Shown in pieces: positions 35,242 to 44,589 of a stretch of DNA of 64,000 nucleotides. Position numbers and translations under genes: made by a program. This stretch comes from G963668435 sp963668435 (GTDB lineage: Bacteria > Latescibacterota > Latescibacteria > Latescibacterales > Latescibacteraceae): contig CAXXSC010000001.1 of the NCBI GenBank assembly GCA_963668435.2, positions 682,001 to 746,000 on the forward strand, given 5' to 3'. Below the pieces are notes generated by a model. The model was not told the DNA's origin, searched no databases, and worked only from the letters and a program-made list of their open reading frames with translations. The stretch's first letter is position 1, and each line of letters opens with the position of its first letter.

Positions 35242-36801
35242 ATGAAGCGCAGACGATTTTTACGTGATATGAACGGGGCGGCGGCCGGTACGGCACTGGC
35301 AACGGCACTGTCGCGGCAAGCTGGGGCAGACAGGGAAAAACCGCCGATAAAAAATGTACTGTTTCTCTTTGTCGATCAACAGCGTCAGGACTGTATCGGC
35401 TCGTACGGCAACGGCATTGTCAAAACTCCGAACCTCGACCGTCTGGCCAGCAGCGGTGTCCGTTTCACCAATGCCTACACACCGGCGCCGGTCTGCACGC
35501 CCGCGCGTATGTCTGTCCAGTGCGGTCTCTGGGCGCATCAGCACCGTCTGATATTCAACACCGGAAATGCACCGCAAAAGGGTGGACAGGACGATCCGAA
35601 TCCCGGTGTGCGATTTTTCAGCGAGGACCTGAAAGAGAGCGGCTGGAACCTGTCCCATATCGGGAAATGGCATGTCGGGACCGCCAAAACAAAACCCTCG
35701 ACACGCGGCTATGATGACTGCACCTATTATCCCGGTTACGGTATCCCCAACAATATCTACGGCTACAAACGCAATCCCCATCTTAACCCTCACTATGAAG
35801 CTTATCTGAAGAGTCTCGGTGTCGATACATTCTCGGTCACCGATATGAAAAATCCCGAGGGCACTCTCTTTTCCGGTTTGCAGAACGGCCCGAAAGAGGC
35901 CTCAATTCCGGCTTACCTCGCCAATCAGGCTATTGATGAGATAAACCGTCACGCCAAGAGTGACAGACCGTTTTTCGTCTCCTGCCATTTCTGGGGGCCG
36001 CACGCGCCCTACTGTCTTCCCGAGCCGTATCACAGCATGTACCTTGATGCCGACATCGAGCCCTGGCCCGATTTCGACTGCGACCTGACAGACAAACCGC
36101 AGATGATCAGGCGCTACGGCGATTATCTCGGAACGAAATGGTTCAACAGGAAACGGATAAGTCAGCTGATCGGCCAGTATTACGGCTATATCAGCTGTAT
36201 CGATGATGAGATCGGACGCATTCTCGATGCTCTCGAGGCTGTCGGTACGCTGGAGGAGACGCTGATCGTCTATTCCGCCGATCACGGGAGTACTGTGGGT
36301 TCTTACCGTATGTGGGACAAGGGCTACGGTATGTATGACAATATCACCCGTATCCCGATGATCGCCTCACACCCGTCGTTTAATCCCGCGGTGAACGATT
36401 CCTATGTCAGCCTTATCGATCTTGCGCCGACATTCCTCGATACCGCCGGTCTCGAAACGCCCGAAATCATGGAGGGGAGCTCGCTGATGCCGATCCTCAG
36501 GGGGGAGAAAAAGCGTCTCAGGGAGGATTACATAGTCACCGAACACCACGGTCACCATTGCCCGTTCTGGCAACGCATGGTCAGGACCGACCGCGGCAAG
36601 TTCGTGTTCAATTATACCGCTGTCCATGAATTCTACGATCTTGAAAACGATCCCGACGAGACGAAGAATATTATTGATACAGTGGGGGACAGCACCCTCG
36701 AAGATTACAAAGAAATGCTGCTCGACTGGATGCGCAGGACGAAAGATCCTCTCTACAGCTGGACTAACTGCAGTCTCGACGATACAGTTTTCCCCTATTG
36801 A
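35242..36801 (+). CDS. Tat-exported type I sulfatase
   Basis: A 519-residue sulfatase. The ATG at 35242 follows AGGAGG and begins MKRRRFLRDM, a twin-arginine signal. The alkaline-phosphatase-like fold starts with NVLFLFVDQQRQD (first metal Asp region); the formylglycine motif is CTPAR (about residue 85), and later SADHGSTVG supplies metal ligands. The sequence resembles choline- or glycan-sulfatases of the S1 family. It presumably acts on sulfated polysaccharide outside the cytoplasm together with the GH3 enzyme downstream. No sulfatase-maturing radical SAM gene lies in the window. Confidence 0.9.
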   Translation: MKRRRFLRDMNGAAAGTALATALSRQAGADREKPPIKNVLFLFVDQQRQDCIGSYGNGIVKTPNLDRLASSGVRFTNAYTPAPVCTPARMSVQCGLWAHQHRLIFNTGNAPQKGGQDDPNPGVRFFSEDLKESGWNLSHIGKWHVGTAKTKPSTRGYDDCTYYPGYGIPNNIYGYKRNPHLNPHYEAYLKSLGVDTFSVTDMKNPEGTLFSGLQNGPKEASIPAYLANQAIDEINRHAKSDRPFFVSCHFWGPHAPYCLPEPYHSMYLDADIEPWPDFDCDLTDKPQMIRRYGDYLGTKWFNRKRISQLIGQYYGYISCIDDEIGRILDALEAVGTLEETLIVYSADHGSTVGSYRMWDKGYGMYDNITRIPMIASHPSFNPAVNDSYVSLIDLAPTFLDTAGLETPEIMEGSSLMPILRGEKKRLREDYIVTEHHGHHCPFWQRMVRTDRGKFVFNYTAVHEFYDLENDPDETKNIIDTVGDSTLEDYKEMLLDWMRRTKDPLYSWTNCSLDDTVFPY

Positions 36802-36826
36802 CCGAAGGTCAGAGATTTTGAAATGA

Positions 36827-36861
36827 GAAAGCCTCGCAGAGTTTATAAATGCGAGGCTTTC
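36827..36861. terminator. Bidirectional intrinsic terminator
   Basis: A perfect 12-bp stem GAAAGCCTCGCA/TGCGAGGCTTTC (arms 36827-36838 and 36850-36861) with ATTTTG on the plus side and T-rich sequence on the minus side. It separates the converging sulfatase and nitrilase-family genes. Confidence 0.8.
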
Positions 36862-36912
36862 ATTTTGCATTACCGATGTCAACGTCCCGGCCTTTTTGGG
36901 GATTATCTGCTC

Positions 36913-37941
36913 TCAGGGCCTTTTGCCGTCTTGTGCCATTTCGGCTTCTTTCAGATGCTTGTCGATAGTGACAAGGTCGAATTCCCTGAGTATGTCGGCA
37001 ATTTTGATCTCCGGGGAGCGGCTTTCAATTATGCTCCATTCCTCTTCGCCGTAGTTGGTGATCCTGATTTTCTCGCCATATTTTGCGTGGATATCCTTGA
37101 AACGGAGGAAAAACGGCCAGGTATGGAGAAATGCTATCTCGAGGTTGACCGTCGCGCATGTCCAGGGGTTCCAGCGGCTCGTTTTTGCTATCTCCTCACC
37201 GGTGATGCCGCATATTTTCGCGGTATCTTTGTTGACACTCGAAACAGTGTAGTAACGGTTGTCCCACGACCTTGAACTCACCATGCGCCCACCGGCATAG
37301 GCCGAGGACCAGACCACGATCTCAGCGCCCCTTTCGCCCAGACGCTTCCAGGCCTCGGGATACTCCATGTCGAAACATATCTGCATACCGAGCCGTCCGA
37401 AATCAGTGTCGAACACCGGCGGATCGAGCGATCCTGGCGTAATGCCGTTCTCCACTTCACCCTTTGTCGGATGGATTTTGCGGTATTCACCGGTAACGCT
37501 GCCTTTGCGGTCGAACAGGATGGAGGCGTTGTAGATATGTCCGTTTTCCTTCGTGTAGGTCGGACAGACCACATAACAGTTATGCTTTTTTGCGTAATCC
37601 GCGAAAACGCCCGATATTGGGCCCGGTGGTATTTCAGCGACCTCTTTAGCCGGCGGCCGTTTCGGGAGATGAGTGAACGCGAATGTCTCCGGCAGGCAGA
37701 CAAGGTCGGGCTGAAACGACTCGAAACTTTTCAGGCGTTCGAGAACGAGCTCGATCATCTTCTCATGACTGTCCGTCTCAAGGCCGTCCTGGGTGATTGT
37801 CGCTATCATGACCTCGCGGGGGAGACGCTTCCCGGCTGACGAAGGGGCCGCATATGCTGTTTTTCCTGACAGGCTTCCGAATCCGGCCATGGCGGCTGCT
37901 CCCGCAGATGAAGATCGTAAGAATGCTCTTCGGTTCTGCAT
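36913..37941 (-). CDS. Tat-exported carbon-nitrogen hydrolase (nitrilase superfamily)
   Basis: A 342-residue amidase or nitrilase relative. The ATG at 37941 (GGAG 8 bases upstream) gives MQNRRAFLRSSSAG, a Tat signal. The catalytic triad is visible: Glu in CLPETF, Lys in EYRKIHP and Cys in MQICFDMEYPEAW. Family members hydrolyse non-peptide C-N bonds in amides, carbamoyl groups or nitriles; the substrate here is unknown. Export of this family by Tat is less common. The gene stands alone on the minus strand. Confidence 0.87.
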   Translation of the reverse strand: MQNRRAFLRSSSAGAAAMAGFGSLSGKTAYAAPSSAGKRLPREVMIATITQDGLETDSHEKMIELVLERLKSFESFQPDLVCLPETFAFTHLPKRPPAKEVAEIPPGPISGVFADYAKKHNCYVVCPTYTKENGHIYNASILFDRKGSVTGEYRKIHPTKGEVENGITPGSLDPPVFDTDFGRLGMQICFDMEYPEAWKRLGERGAEIVVWSSAYAGGRMVSSRSWDNRYYTVSSVNKDTAKICGITGEEIAKTSRWNPWTCATVNLEIAFLHTWPFFLRFKDIHAKYGEKIRITNYGEEEWSIIESRSPEIKIADILREFDLVTIDKHLKEAEMAQDGKRP

Positions 37942-38110
37942 ACAATTCTCCTGCTCTGAAATATGTGTGGACATTCTGCTTGTTTCTATAGTATATATGC
38001 GAAATCAGGTGACGGGGGAGATATTTTTCCGTTCTGCCTGAAAAATGGAACATACCTGCGAATACAGCGTTACAGTCAGAAAGAGTCATGTTATATGAAA
38101 GGCAAGTGCC

Positions 38111-38275
38111 ATGAGTGACAATGGTAATGAAAAACTGTGCAGCCTTGTCAAAGACAGGGAATTGAAAAAAATTGCTGAAAAGAGTGCTGATCCGCAGTAT
38201 ATTTGCAGTAAGTGTTGCCGTGTGGCACACAGTAAAAAGAATCTCTGCCGTTCAAAAAAAATCGTCAAACTTTAA
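38111..38275 (+). CDS. Small zinc-ribbon-like protein (54 aa)
   Basis: A 54-residue protein, MSDNGNEKLCSLVKDRELKK at the start, with a compact cysteine group YICSKCCRVAHSKKNLCRS (C-x2-C plus H and C) that could bind one zinc. It is followed closely by a lipoprotein gene. Similar tiny proteins with an ICxxCxRVA...NLC motif are, to my knowledge, common in anaerobes and uncharacterised. It is short, but the frame is clean from ATG to TAA with typical charged helices before the metal motif. Confidence 0.6.
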   Translation: MSDNGNEKLCSLVKDRELKKIAEKSADPQYICSKCCRVAHSKKNLCRSKKIVKL

Positions 38276-38296
38276 TTTTTTATTGCGAGTATTTCC

Positions 38297-38659
38297 GTGC
38301 CCAAAATAAGAAAACGAATCCAGATACAAGTCATCCTGCTGTTTGCCTGTGTAATACATTTGTTTTCCGGCTGTTCGGCCATGAAAATCTATCCCGATGA
38401 CCACTGGTTCGGACGGGACAAGCTTTATCATTTCACCTGCTCAGGAATTATTGCCGCCGCGGGGAGCTATGCTGCCTATCAGGGCCATGGCGGTGAGAAC
38501 GATGCTCTCCTGACAGGTGCCTCCCTGACTTTTACCGCTGGTGCGGGCAAGGAAGTCTATGATGTCCGCATAAAACGTACTTACTGGAGCTGGAAAGACT
38601 GTGTCTGGGATCTGATCGGCGGCGCTGTCGGCACCTATACCGTTATTGCGACACAGTAA
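38297..38659 (+). CDS. YfiM-like predicted lipoprotein
   Basis: A 120-residue lipoprotein. The start is GTG at 38297, with a lipobox LFSGC giving a mature N-terminal Cys near residue 25. The rest matches the YfiM/DUF2279 pattern: DKLYHFTCSG, a glycine-rich helix pair, GAGKEVYDVR and WSWKDCVWDLIGG. The function of the family is unknown; it is predicted to sit in the outer or inner membrane. The ribosome site is weak. Confidence 0.75.
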   Translation: MPKIRKRIQIQVILLFACVIHLFSGCSAMKIYPDDHWFGRDKLYHFTCSGIIAAAGSYAAYQGHGGENDALLTGASLTFTAGAGKEVYDVRIKRTYWSWKDCVWDLIGGAVGTYTVIATQ

Positions 38660-38790
38660 GCGGCCTCCACACATGCCTCATAACTCCTCTTGACGATATC
38701 TGCTGCCTGCTGCTTTGACTGGCCTTTTTGACGTGATTCATGTATATTGTTTCCGTAAAAGAAATCTATCGATACTACGGAGGAAATATC

Positions 38791-41460
38791 ATGCTAACTA
38801 TTCACGATTGTTCACATCTTCTGCTTGCCGGCGGGATGCTTTTCCTGATGATCTCGGCCGTAGGCTGCGGCAGTGAAAAAACACTGCCATATCTTGATAC
38901 CTCGCTCTCTGTCGATGAGCGTGTCAATGACCTTGTCAGCCGTATGACACTCGAGGAAAAAGTGTCGCAGATGCTCAACAGTTCTCCCGCCATTGAGCGC
39001 CTCGATGTCCCCACCTACAACTGGTGGAACGAGTGTCTCCACGGTGTTGCGCGTGCCGGGCGGGCGACAGTGTTTCCGCAGGCTATCGGCCTTGCCGCCA
39101 TGTGGGACAGCGGGCACATGAACCGTGTTGCGACAGCCATTTCAGACGAGGCTCGCGCAAAACACCATGATTTCGTGAAGAAAGGTAAACGCGGCATCTA
39201 TCAGGGGCTTACGTTCTGGACTCCTAATATCAACATTTTCCGCGATCCGCGCTGGGGCCGCGGCATGGAAACCTATGGCGAGGATCCCTTCCTGACCGGA
39301 ACGATGTCGGTCGCTTTTATCAAGGGCATCCAGGGTGACGATCCCAAATATCTCAAGGCTGTTGCCACCGCCAAACACTATGCCGTTCACAGCGGGCCGG
39401 AATGGAACCGTCATACTTTCGATGCGGTCACAGACGAGCGTGATCTCCGCGAAACCTACCTGCCGCATTTCAAGATGGCGATCGAGGAGGGCGGCGCGTT
39501 TTCAGTCATGGGTGCCTACAACCGTTATCTCGGCGAGGCGTGCTGCGGCAGTTCGCTGCTGCTCAACGATATCCTCCGCAAGGAGTGGGGGTTCGACGGC
39601 TATGTGGTTTCCGACTGCGGTGCGATCCACGACATTTTCGCCAACCACAAGGTGGTCGAAACGCCGGAAGAGGCAGCCGCACTCGCGGTTAAATCCGGCT
39701 GTGAACTGAACTGCGGCGAGGTCTACGAGCATCTTGTCGAGGCGGTGAAACAGGGGCATATTTCCGAGGACGAGATCGATATCGCGGTCAAGCGCCTGTT
39801 CGAGGCCCGATTCAAACTCGGCATGTTCGATCCCGACGATATGGTTGATTACGCGAACATCCCCTACAGCGTGATCGATTGTGACGAGCATCGTTCGCTG
39901 GCACTCGAAACGGCACACAAATCCATTGTCCTGCTCAAGAACGACGACGGGCTCCTTCCCCTGAAAAAGGATGCCGGTACTATCGCGGTCATTGGCCCGA
40001 ATGCCAATGATGTCGAGGTCCTTCTCGGTAACTACAACGGTATTCCCACCGAGCCCATTACACCTCTCGCGGGCATCACGCATAAAGTGTCCGGCCAGTC
40101 GGAGGTTATTCATGCTTTCGGTTGTGAGTGGGCGGAAAACCTGCCGAATTTCGGGGTCGTTCCCGCCGAAGTGCTTTTCCACGAGGAGGACGGCGAGCTG
40201 AAACCTGGGCTCAAGGGCGATTATTTCAAAAATGCGAAATTCGAGGGCGAGCCCGCTTTTACACAGGTCGATCCGGAAATTAATTTCAACTGGTGGGAAG
40301 GCGCTCCCGGCGAGGATTTCAACGATGACAATTTCAGCATCCGCTGGAAAGGTGTCATTGTGCCGAAAGTCAGCGGGACATACTCGCTCGGCGCGTATGG
40401 TTCCTCCGGGTTCTCACTGTTTGTCGACGGTGAGCCGCTGGTTCGTTACCAGAATCCCCATGAGCCGCGTGCAGCCTATGAAACTGTTGAGTTCGAGGCG
40501 GGCAAGCGCTATGAGCTCCAGATCGATTATTACGAGCTTTTCGGTATCGCCAATATCGATCTGTTGTGGTCGCTTGGTGGCCGCGATTACAGGAGCGAGG
40601 CTCTTGCGGCGGCGAAAAAAGCCGATACGGTTATCATGGTCATGGGGCTCTCACCGCGTCTCGAGGGTGAAGAGATGAAAGTCAAGGTCGACGGTTTCCG
40701 CGGCGGCGACCGCATCCGTCTCGATCTGCCCGACATTCAGCAGAAACTCATGAAAGATATCGTTGCCCTGGGCAAACCGACTGTGCTGGTTATGCTCAAC
40801 GGCAGCGCGGTGGCGATCAACTGGGCCTCGGAAAATATTCCGGCGATTGTAGAGGCATGGTATCCCGGGCAGGCGGCCGGAACGGCCATTGCCGATGTGC
40901 TGTTCGGTGATTACAATCCCGCGGGACGGCTCCCGGTCACGTTCTACAAATCGCCTGACCAGCTTCCGCCGTTCGAGGAATACGCCATGAAGGGCAGCAC
41001 CTACCGTTATTTCGAGGGCGAGCCGCTCTATCCTTTTGGCTACGGTCTCAGCTATACGACATTCTCCTATGGCAATCTTGTAATGCCTGAGAAAGTGACT
41101 GCCGGTGAAAATGCCGAAATCAAGGCCGATGTCACCAACAGCGGTGCTGTTGCCGGTGAAGAGGTCGTCCAGCTCTATATCAGCGACCGCGAGGCCGATG
41201 TACCGGTTCCCATCAGGTCACTCAAGGGCTTCCAGCGTATCAGCCTTGCACCCGGCGAGACGAAAACGGTTACGTTCACTTTGGACGCCGAAGATATGTC
41301 GCTTATCGATGCTTCCTATAAGCGGGTTGTCGATCCCGGAGTTTTCGAGATCGCTGTCGGTGGCAAACAGCCCGGATTCAAGGGACATGCCGATGCGGAA
41401 ACAACCTCTGTTGTGAGCGGCAGTTTCGAGGTGACCGGGGATGTGTTCTCGGTGGAGTAA
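38791..41460 (+). CDS. GH3 beta-glycosidase lipoprotein with PA14 insert
   Basis: An 889-residue exo-beta-glycosidase. The ATG at 38791 follows GGAGG and gives a lipoprotein signal (ISAVGC). Order: GH3 TIM barrel (RWGRGMETYGEDPFLTG, KHYAVHSGPE; nucleophile Asp in VVSDCGAI, about residue 275), GH3 sandwich domain split by a PA14 carbohydrate-binding insert (about 470-600), then FnIII-like domain (LKGFQRISLAPGE). The SDCGAI motif is common in beta-xylosidase and alpha-arabinosidase-type GH3 enzymes, so xylan or hemicellulose oligomers are likely substrates. It probably works at the cell surface. Confidence 0.92.
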   Translation: MLTIHDCSHLLLAGGMLFLMISAVGCGSEKTLPYLDTSLSVDERVNDLVSRMTLEEKVSQMLNSSPAIERLDVPTYNWWNECLHGVARAGRATVFPQAIGLAAMWDSGHMNRVATAISDEARAKHHDFVKKGKRGIYQGLTFWTPNINIFRDPRWGRGMETYGEDPFLTGTMSVAFIKGIQGDDPKYLKAVATAKHYAVHSGPEWNRHTFDAVTDERDLRETYLPHFKMAIEEGGAFSVMGAYNRYLGEACCGSSLLLNDILRKEWGFDGYVVSDCGAIHDIFANHKVVETPEEAAALAVKSGCELNCGEVYEHLVEAVKQGHISEDEIDIAVKRLFEARFKLGMFDPDDMVDYANIPYSVIDCDEHRSLALETAHKSIVLLKNDDGLLPLKKDAGTIAVIGPNANDVEVLLGNYNGIPTEPITPLAGITHKVSGQSEVIHAFGCEWAENLPNFGVVPAEVLFHEEDGELKPGLKGDYFKNAKFEGEPAFTQVDPEINFNWWEGAPGEDFNDDNFSIRWKGVIVPKVSGTYSLGAYGSSGFSLFVDGEPLVRYQNPHEPRAAYETVEFEAGKRYELQIDYYELFGIANIDLLWSLGGRDYRSEALAAAKKADTVIMVMGLSPRLEGEEMKVKVDGFRGGDRIRLDLPDIQQKLMKDIVALGKPTVLVMLNGSAVAINWASENIPAIVEAWYPGQAAGTAIADVLFGDYNPAGRLPVTFYKSPDQLPPFEEYAMKGSTYRYFEGEPLYPFGYGLSYTTFSYGNLVMPEKVTAGENAEIKADVTNSGAVAGEEVVQLYISDREADVPVPIRSLKGFQRISLAPGETKTVTFTLDAEDMSLIDASYKRVVDPGVFEIAVGGKQPGFKGHADAETTSVVSGSFEVTGDVFSVE

Positions 41461-41594
41461 TGATGAGCCACTGAGATCACTGAGTTGAAATAAACGGATT
41501 TCAGGGACGTCAAGCCGGCAGATTGACAATTGTTAATCCGGCATCGCAAGATGCCGGATATAAAAAGGGCCCGTCGGCCCTTCCCTGGAAGGGG

Positions 41595-41630
41595 TGCGGG
41601 GAAACCTGGGGAATGCCAGGTGTCCCCGCA
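41595..41630. terminator. Strong intrinsic terminator
   Basis: A 15-position stem with one mismatch (TGCGGGGA...CCTGG / CCAGG...TCCCCGCA, arms 41595-41609 and 41616-41630), 6-nt loop, then TTCTTTTATT. It lies between the converging GH3 and Gfo/Idh genes. Confidence 0.85.
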
Positions 41631-41669
41631 TTCTTTTATTATTTTTATCTTTCTTCTTCTTCTTTCCTT

Positions 41670-42974
41670 CTATATCCGCCAGGGTGCCCGCATGGAGCGG
41701 AACAGCATACGGCTGGCCTCAGGATCGCCTATGATCTCTTCCGTGTCGGGATTCCACCTGATCTTACGGCCCACACGCATGGAAATGTTGCCGAGGCAGC
41801 AGAGCGAGAAAGATCGGTGGCCCACCTCGGGTGGCGCAGCTGTTTCCTCGCGGGATTTTACGCAGTCGAGGAAATTTTTGTAATGGTCGTTGGAGCGGTA
41901 GAGCCGGACCTTGCCGGGGCTGAGTTTTGTCATGATCGACTGCGGTTCGGCGGTGGTCTCGTTATAGCCCACATCGATCCAGCCCTCGGTACCGATGAAC
42001 TTAACGCTGATTTTGGGCTTCGGGTGCTTGTCGACGCAGGTCATGGGGATGCCATCGGCAAATTCGTACTCTATATGACAGTGAAGCATGGTGTCGTAGA
42101 GCCCTGTCCTCGGGAATTCGCCGCGGCCGTCCACACTGATCGGGCCGGTCCTGTCGGTGCCGTGACCCCATTGGGCGATATCGTTGAAATGGGTGCCGAG
42201 ATCGGTGATCATCCCGTTGCCGTAATCGAGAAGGAAACTCGGACGCGGATTCCATCGCATTTCAGTATGAGCTGCCCAGGGAGCAGGTCCCAGCCACATG
42301 TCGTAGTCGAAACCGTCGGGTATCGGTGTCTCGGGCTGGTCCTCGCAGCCCCAGCCGGATGGGACCGATGACTCGATCTTTTTCAGCTCGCCGATGAGCC
42401 CGTTTCTGACCATCTCGCAGCCGAGACGGAAACGCTCCCATGATCGCCGCATACTGCCGGTCTGGAACACACGATTGTTGCGTTTCACCGCCTCGACAAG
42501 TGCCCGTCCCTCCCTGATTGTAAGGGCGAACGGTTTTTCGCCGTAGATATCCTTGCCTGCATCCGCCGCCATAATCCCCATGACCGCATGCCAGTTATCC
42601 GGTGTCGCGATAATGACAGCGTCTATATCATCACGATCGAGGATTTCGCGGAAATCCTTGTGAGTATCGCATCCTGTGTAATTCTCGCTCCCGAATTTCT
42701 CCCCGTAACTCTCTTCAATCCTGTGTTTCGCTTTCATCATGCGTTTGCTATGGGCATCGCAGACCGCGACAAGCTGGGCCACGTCTTTCTGCAGGAATTG
42801 TCCGATCAGGAATGAGCCCTGCCCGCCAGAGCCGATAACACCGATAGTGATACGTTCCGAGGGCGGTGTTTTGCTCTGCCCGAACGCCGAAGAAGGGATG
42901 ATTGCAGGCATGGCGAGGGCAGCGCCAAGACTTCCTGAAACAAATGAGCGGCGTGAAATCTTTTTTGTATGCAT
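41670..42974 (-). CDS. Tat-tagged Gfo/Idh/MocA-family oxidoreductase
   Basis: A 434-residue NAD(P)-dependent oxidoreductase with a Tat leader (ISRRSFVSGSLG) when started at 42974. Rossmann motif VIGSGGQGSF; the catalytic-region EKPF is at about residue 140, and TPDNWHA is typical of the large exported subgroup. Such enzymes in this group usually carry a tightly bound NAD(H) and act on sugars or glycosides outside the cytoplasm. It is transcribed alone, opposite to the catabolic cluster that begins 200 bases away. Confidence 0.87.
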   Translation of the reverse strand: MHTKKISRRSFVSGSLGAALAMPAIIPSSAFGQSKTPPSERITIGVIGSGGQGSFLIGQFLQKDVAQLVAVCDAHSKRMMKAKHRIEESYGEKFGSENYTGCDTHKDFREILDRDDIDAVIIATPDNWHAVMGIMAADAGKDIYGEKPFALTIREGRALVEAVKRNNRVFQTGSMRRSWERFRLGCEMVRNGLIGELKKIESSVPSGWGCEDQPETPIPDGFDYDMWLGPAPWAAHTEMRWNPRPSFLLDYGNGMITDLGTHFNDIAQWGHGTDRTGPISVDGRGEFPRTGLYDTMLHCHIEYEFADGIPMTCVDKHPKPKISVKFIGTEGWIDVGYNETTAEPQSIMTKLSPGKVRLYRSNDHYKNFLDCVKSREETAAPPEVGHRSFSLCCLGNISMRVGRKIRWNPDTEEIIGDPEASRMLFRSMRAPWRI

Positions 42975-43173
42975 GATTTCTGATCCTCTCACGGCTGAGT
43001 TGTTGGCAGTCCGGTATATTGTGATATTGTAGTATGGGAAAGAAACAGGATGGCGTAAAGTCTTTTTTTATAGCCATGGTCCAGAGGCCCAATCTGTTTT
43101 CCTGGTTGATATGCCACGCGTTTTATAGTATATAGTTTTGATATAGTCTTAGGTTTGAAACATGGAGGAATTT

Positions 43174-44541
43174 GTGAGCAGTCATCAACGTTTTTCGTAT
43201 ACATCTATCGAGGCGCTCAAGGATGAAATCGCGGATCTCGCGCTTGACTTGCCCGTATCTGAAAATACCACAGTTCTGGTGGAGCCTTTCGCGCTTGGCA
43301 ACGGCACTGTTCCCAATCGCCTGGTCATCCAGCCCATGGAGGGCTGCGACGGCACTGCTGACGGCAGACCGGGGGAACTGACTCTGCGCCGTTATGAACG
43401 TTTCGCGGCCGGCGGCGCAGGTCTGCTCTGGTTCGAGGCCACCGCTGTAGTGTCTGAGGGACGGGCCAATCCCCGTCAGCTCTGGCTGACTAATGACACT
43501 GTCGGCGATTTCAAAAAGATGCTGGAAAAGTCACAGGCTGCCGCTGCAAACCGTTTCGGGGAGGATTTCAGACCCTATACGGTGCTGCAACTCACGCATT
43601 CTGGACGGTATTCGAGGCCGGTCGACAAGCCCGCGCCGATTATTGCGGCTAAAAATCCCTGGCTTGCCGAAAAACGCCCGGAGCCCGATACCGTGATCAG
43701 CGATGACGAGCTGGAAGCTATCGAGGACCGGTATGTCGAGGCCGCGAAACTGGCTGGCGAGGCTGGTTTCGATGCTATTGATATCAAGAGCTGTCACCGC
43801 TATCTCATTTCAGAGCTGTTGTCGGCGCATGAACGTGAGGGGAAATACGGTGGTTCTTTCGAGAACAGGACACGTTTTCTGCTGAACATTGTTGATAAAG
43901 TCAAGGCCGCCTGTCCGGAAGGCCCCGCTGTTACCGTGCGGCTCAACGTTTATGATGCCATACCGTACCCCTGCGGCTGGGGTGTCGATAAGGATGATCA
44001 TCACATAGTCGATCTTTCCGAGCCAATACGCCTTGCCCGCCTGCTCGAAAAGCGCGGTGTCGACCTGCTCGATATCACCGCAGGCAATCCATACTACAAT
44101 CCACATGTGAACCGCCCCTATGACAGTGGGCCTTATGCTCCGCCGGAACATTCGCTTGCCGGTGTCGCCCGGCTCATGGGTATTGCCCGCGATATGCAGG
44201 CCGCGCTTGACAAGACAGCCGTAATCGCCTCCGGTCTCAGCTGGCTCAGGGAATATGCTGCAGAGGTCGCGGCGGGATGCATCGAGGCAGGATGGTTTAC
44301 ATTTGCCGGATTCGGCAGGCAGGCGTTTGCTTACCCCGATTTTGCCGCCGATATTATTCATGGCGAGGGCATGGACAGGAAAAAATGCTGCATCGCCTGC
44401 GGAAAATGTTCCGAGATCATGCGTTTTGGCAGCACGGCTGGCTGTGTCATTCGCGACGCCAAGGTCTATGTGCCGGTGTACAAGGCCGCAAGCGAAGGGA
44501 AAGACTCGATTGTCAGCAATCATATCGCAGAGCATATTTAA
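43174..44541 (+). CDS. Old-yellow-enzyme-family NADH:flavin oxidoreductase
   Basis: A 455-residue TIM-barrel flavoenzyme. The GTG at 43174 (GGAGG 5-6 bases upstream) is preferred over an ATG at 43162 that lies before that site. FMN-barrel motifs: NRLVIQPMEGCDG, LQLTHSGRYS (active-site loop) and ASGLSWLREYA. The C-terminus has CCIACGKCSEIM plus a later Cys, the [4Fe-4S] motif of 2,4-dienoyl-CoA-reductase-like enzymes, but the FAD/NAD domain of those proteins is absent. It likely reduces an activated alkene or keto acid in the sugar-acid pathway encoded downstream. Confidence 0.85.
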   Translation: MSSHQRFSYTSIEALKDEIADLALDLPVSENTTVLVEPFALGNGTVPNRLVIQPMEGCDGTADGRPGELTLRRYERFAAGGAGLLWFEATAVVSEGRANPRQLWLTNDTVGDFKKMLEKSQAAAANRFGEDFRPYTVLQLTHSGRYSRPVDKPAPIIAAKNPWLAEKRPEPDTVISDDELEAIEDRYVEAAKLAGEAGFDAIDIKSCHRYLISELLSAHEREGKYGGSFENRTRFLLNIVDKVKAACPEGPAVTVRLNVYDAIPYPCGWGVDKDDHHIVDLSEPIRLARLLEKRGVDLLDITAGNPYYNPHVNRPYDSGPYAPPEHSLAGVARLMGIARDMQAALDKTAVIASGLSWLREYAAEVAAGCIEAGWFTFAGFGRQAFAYPDFAADIIHGEGMDRKKCCIACGKCSEIMRFGSTAGCVIRDAKVYVPVYKAASEGKDSIVSNHIAEHI

Positions 44542-44589
44542 AGTGATGAGAGCCGGAAAAGTAACGTTTTAACTGGATGCAGAGGTGTT

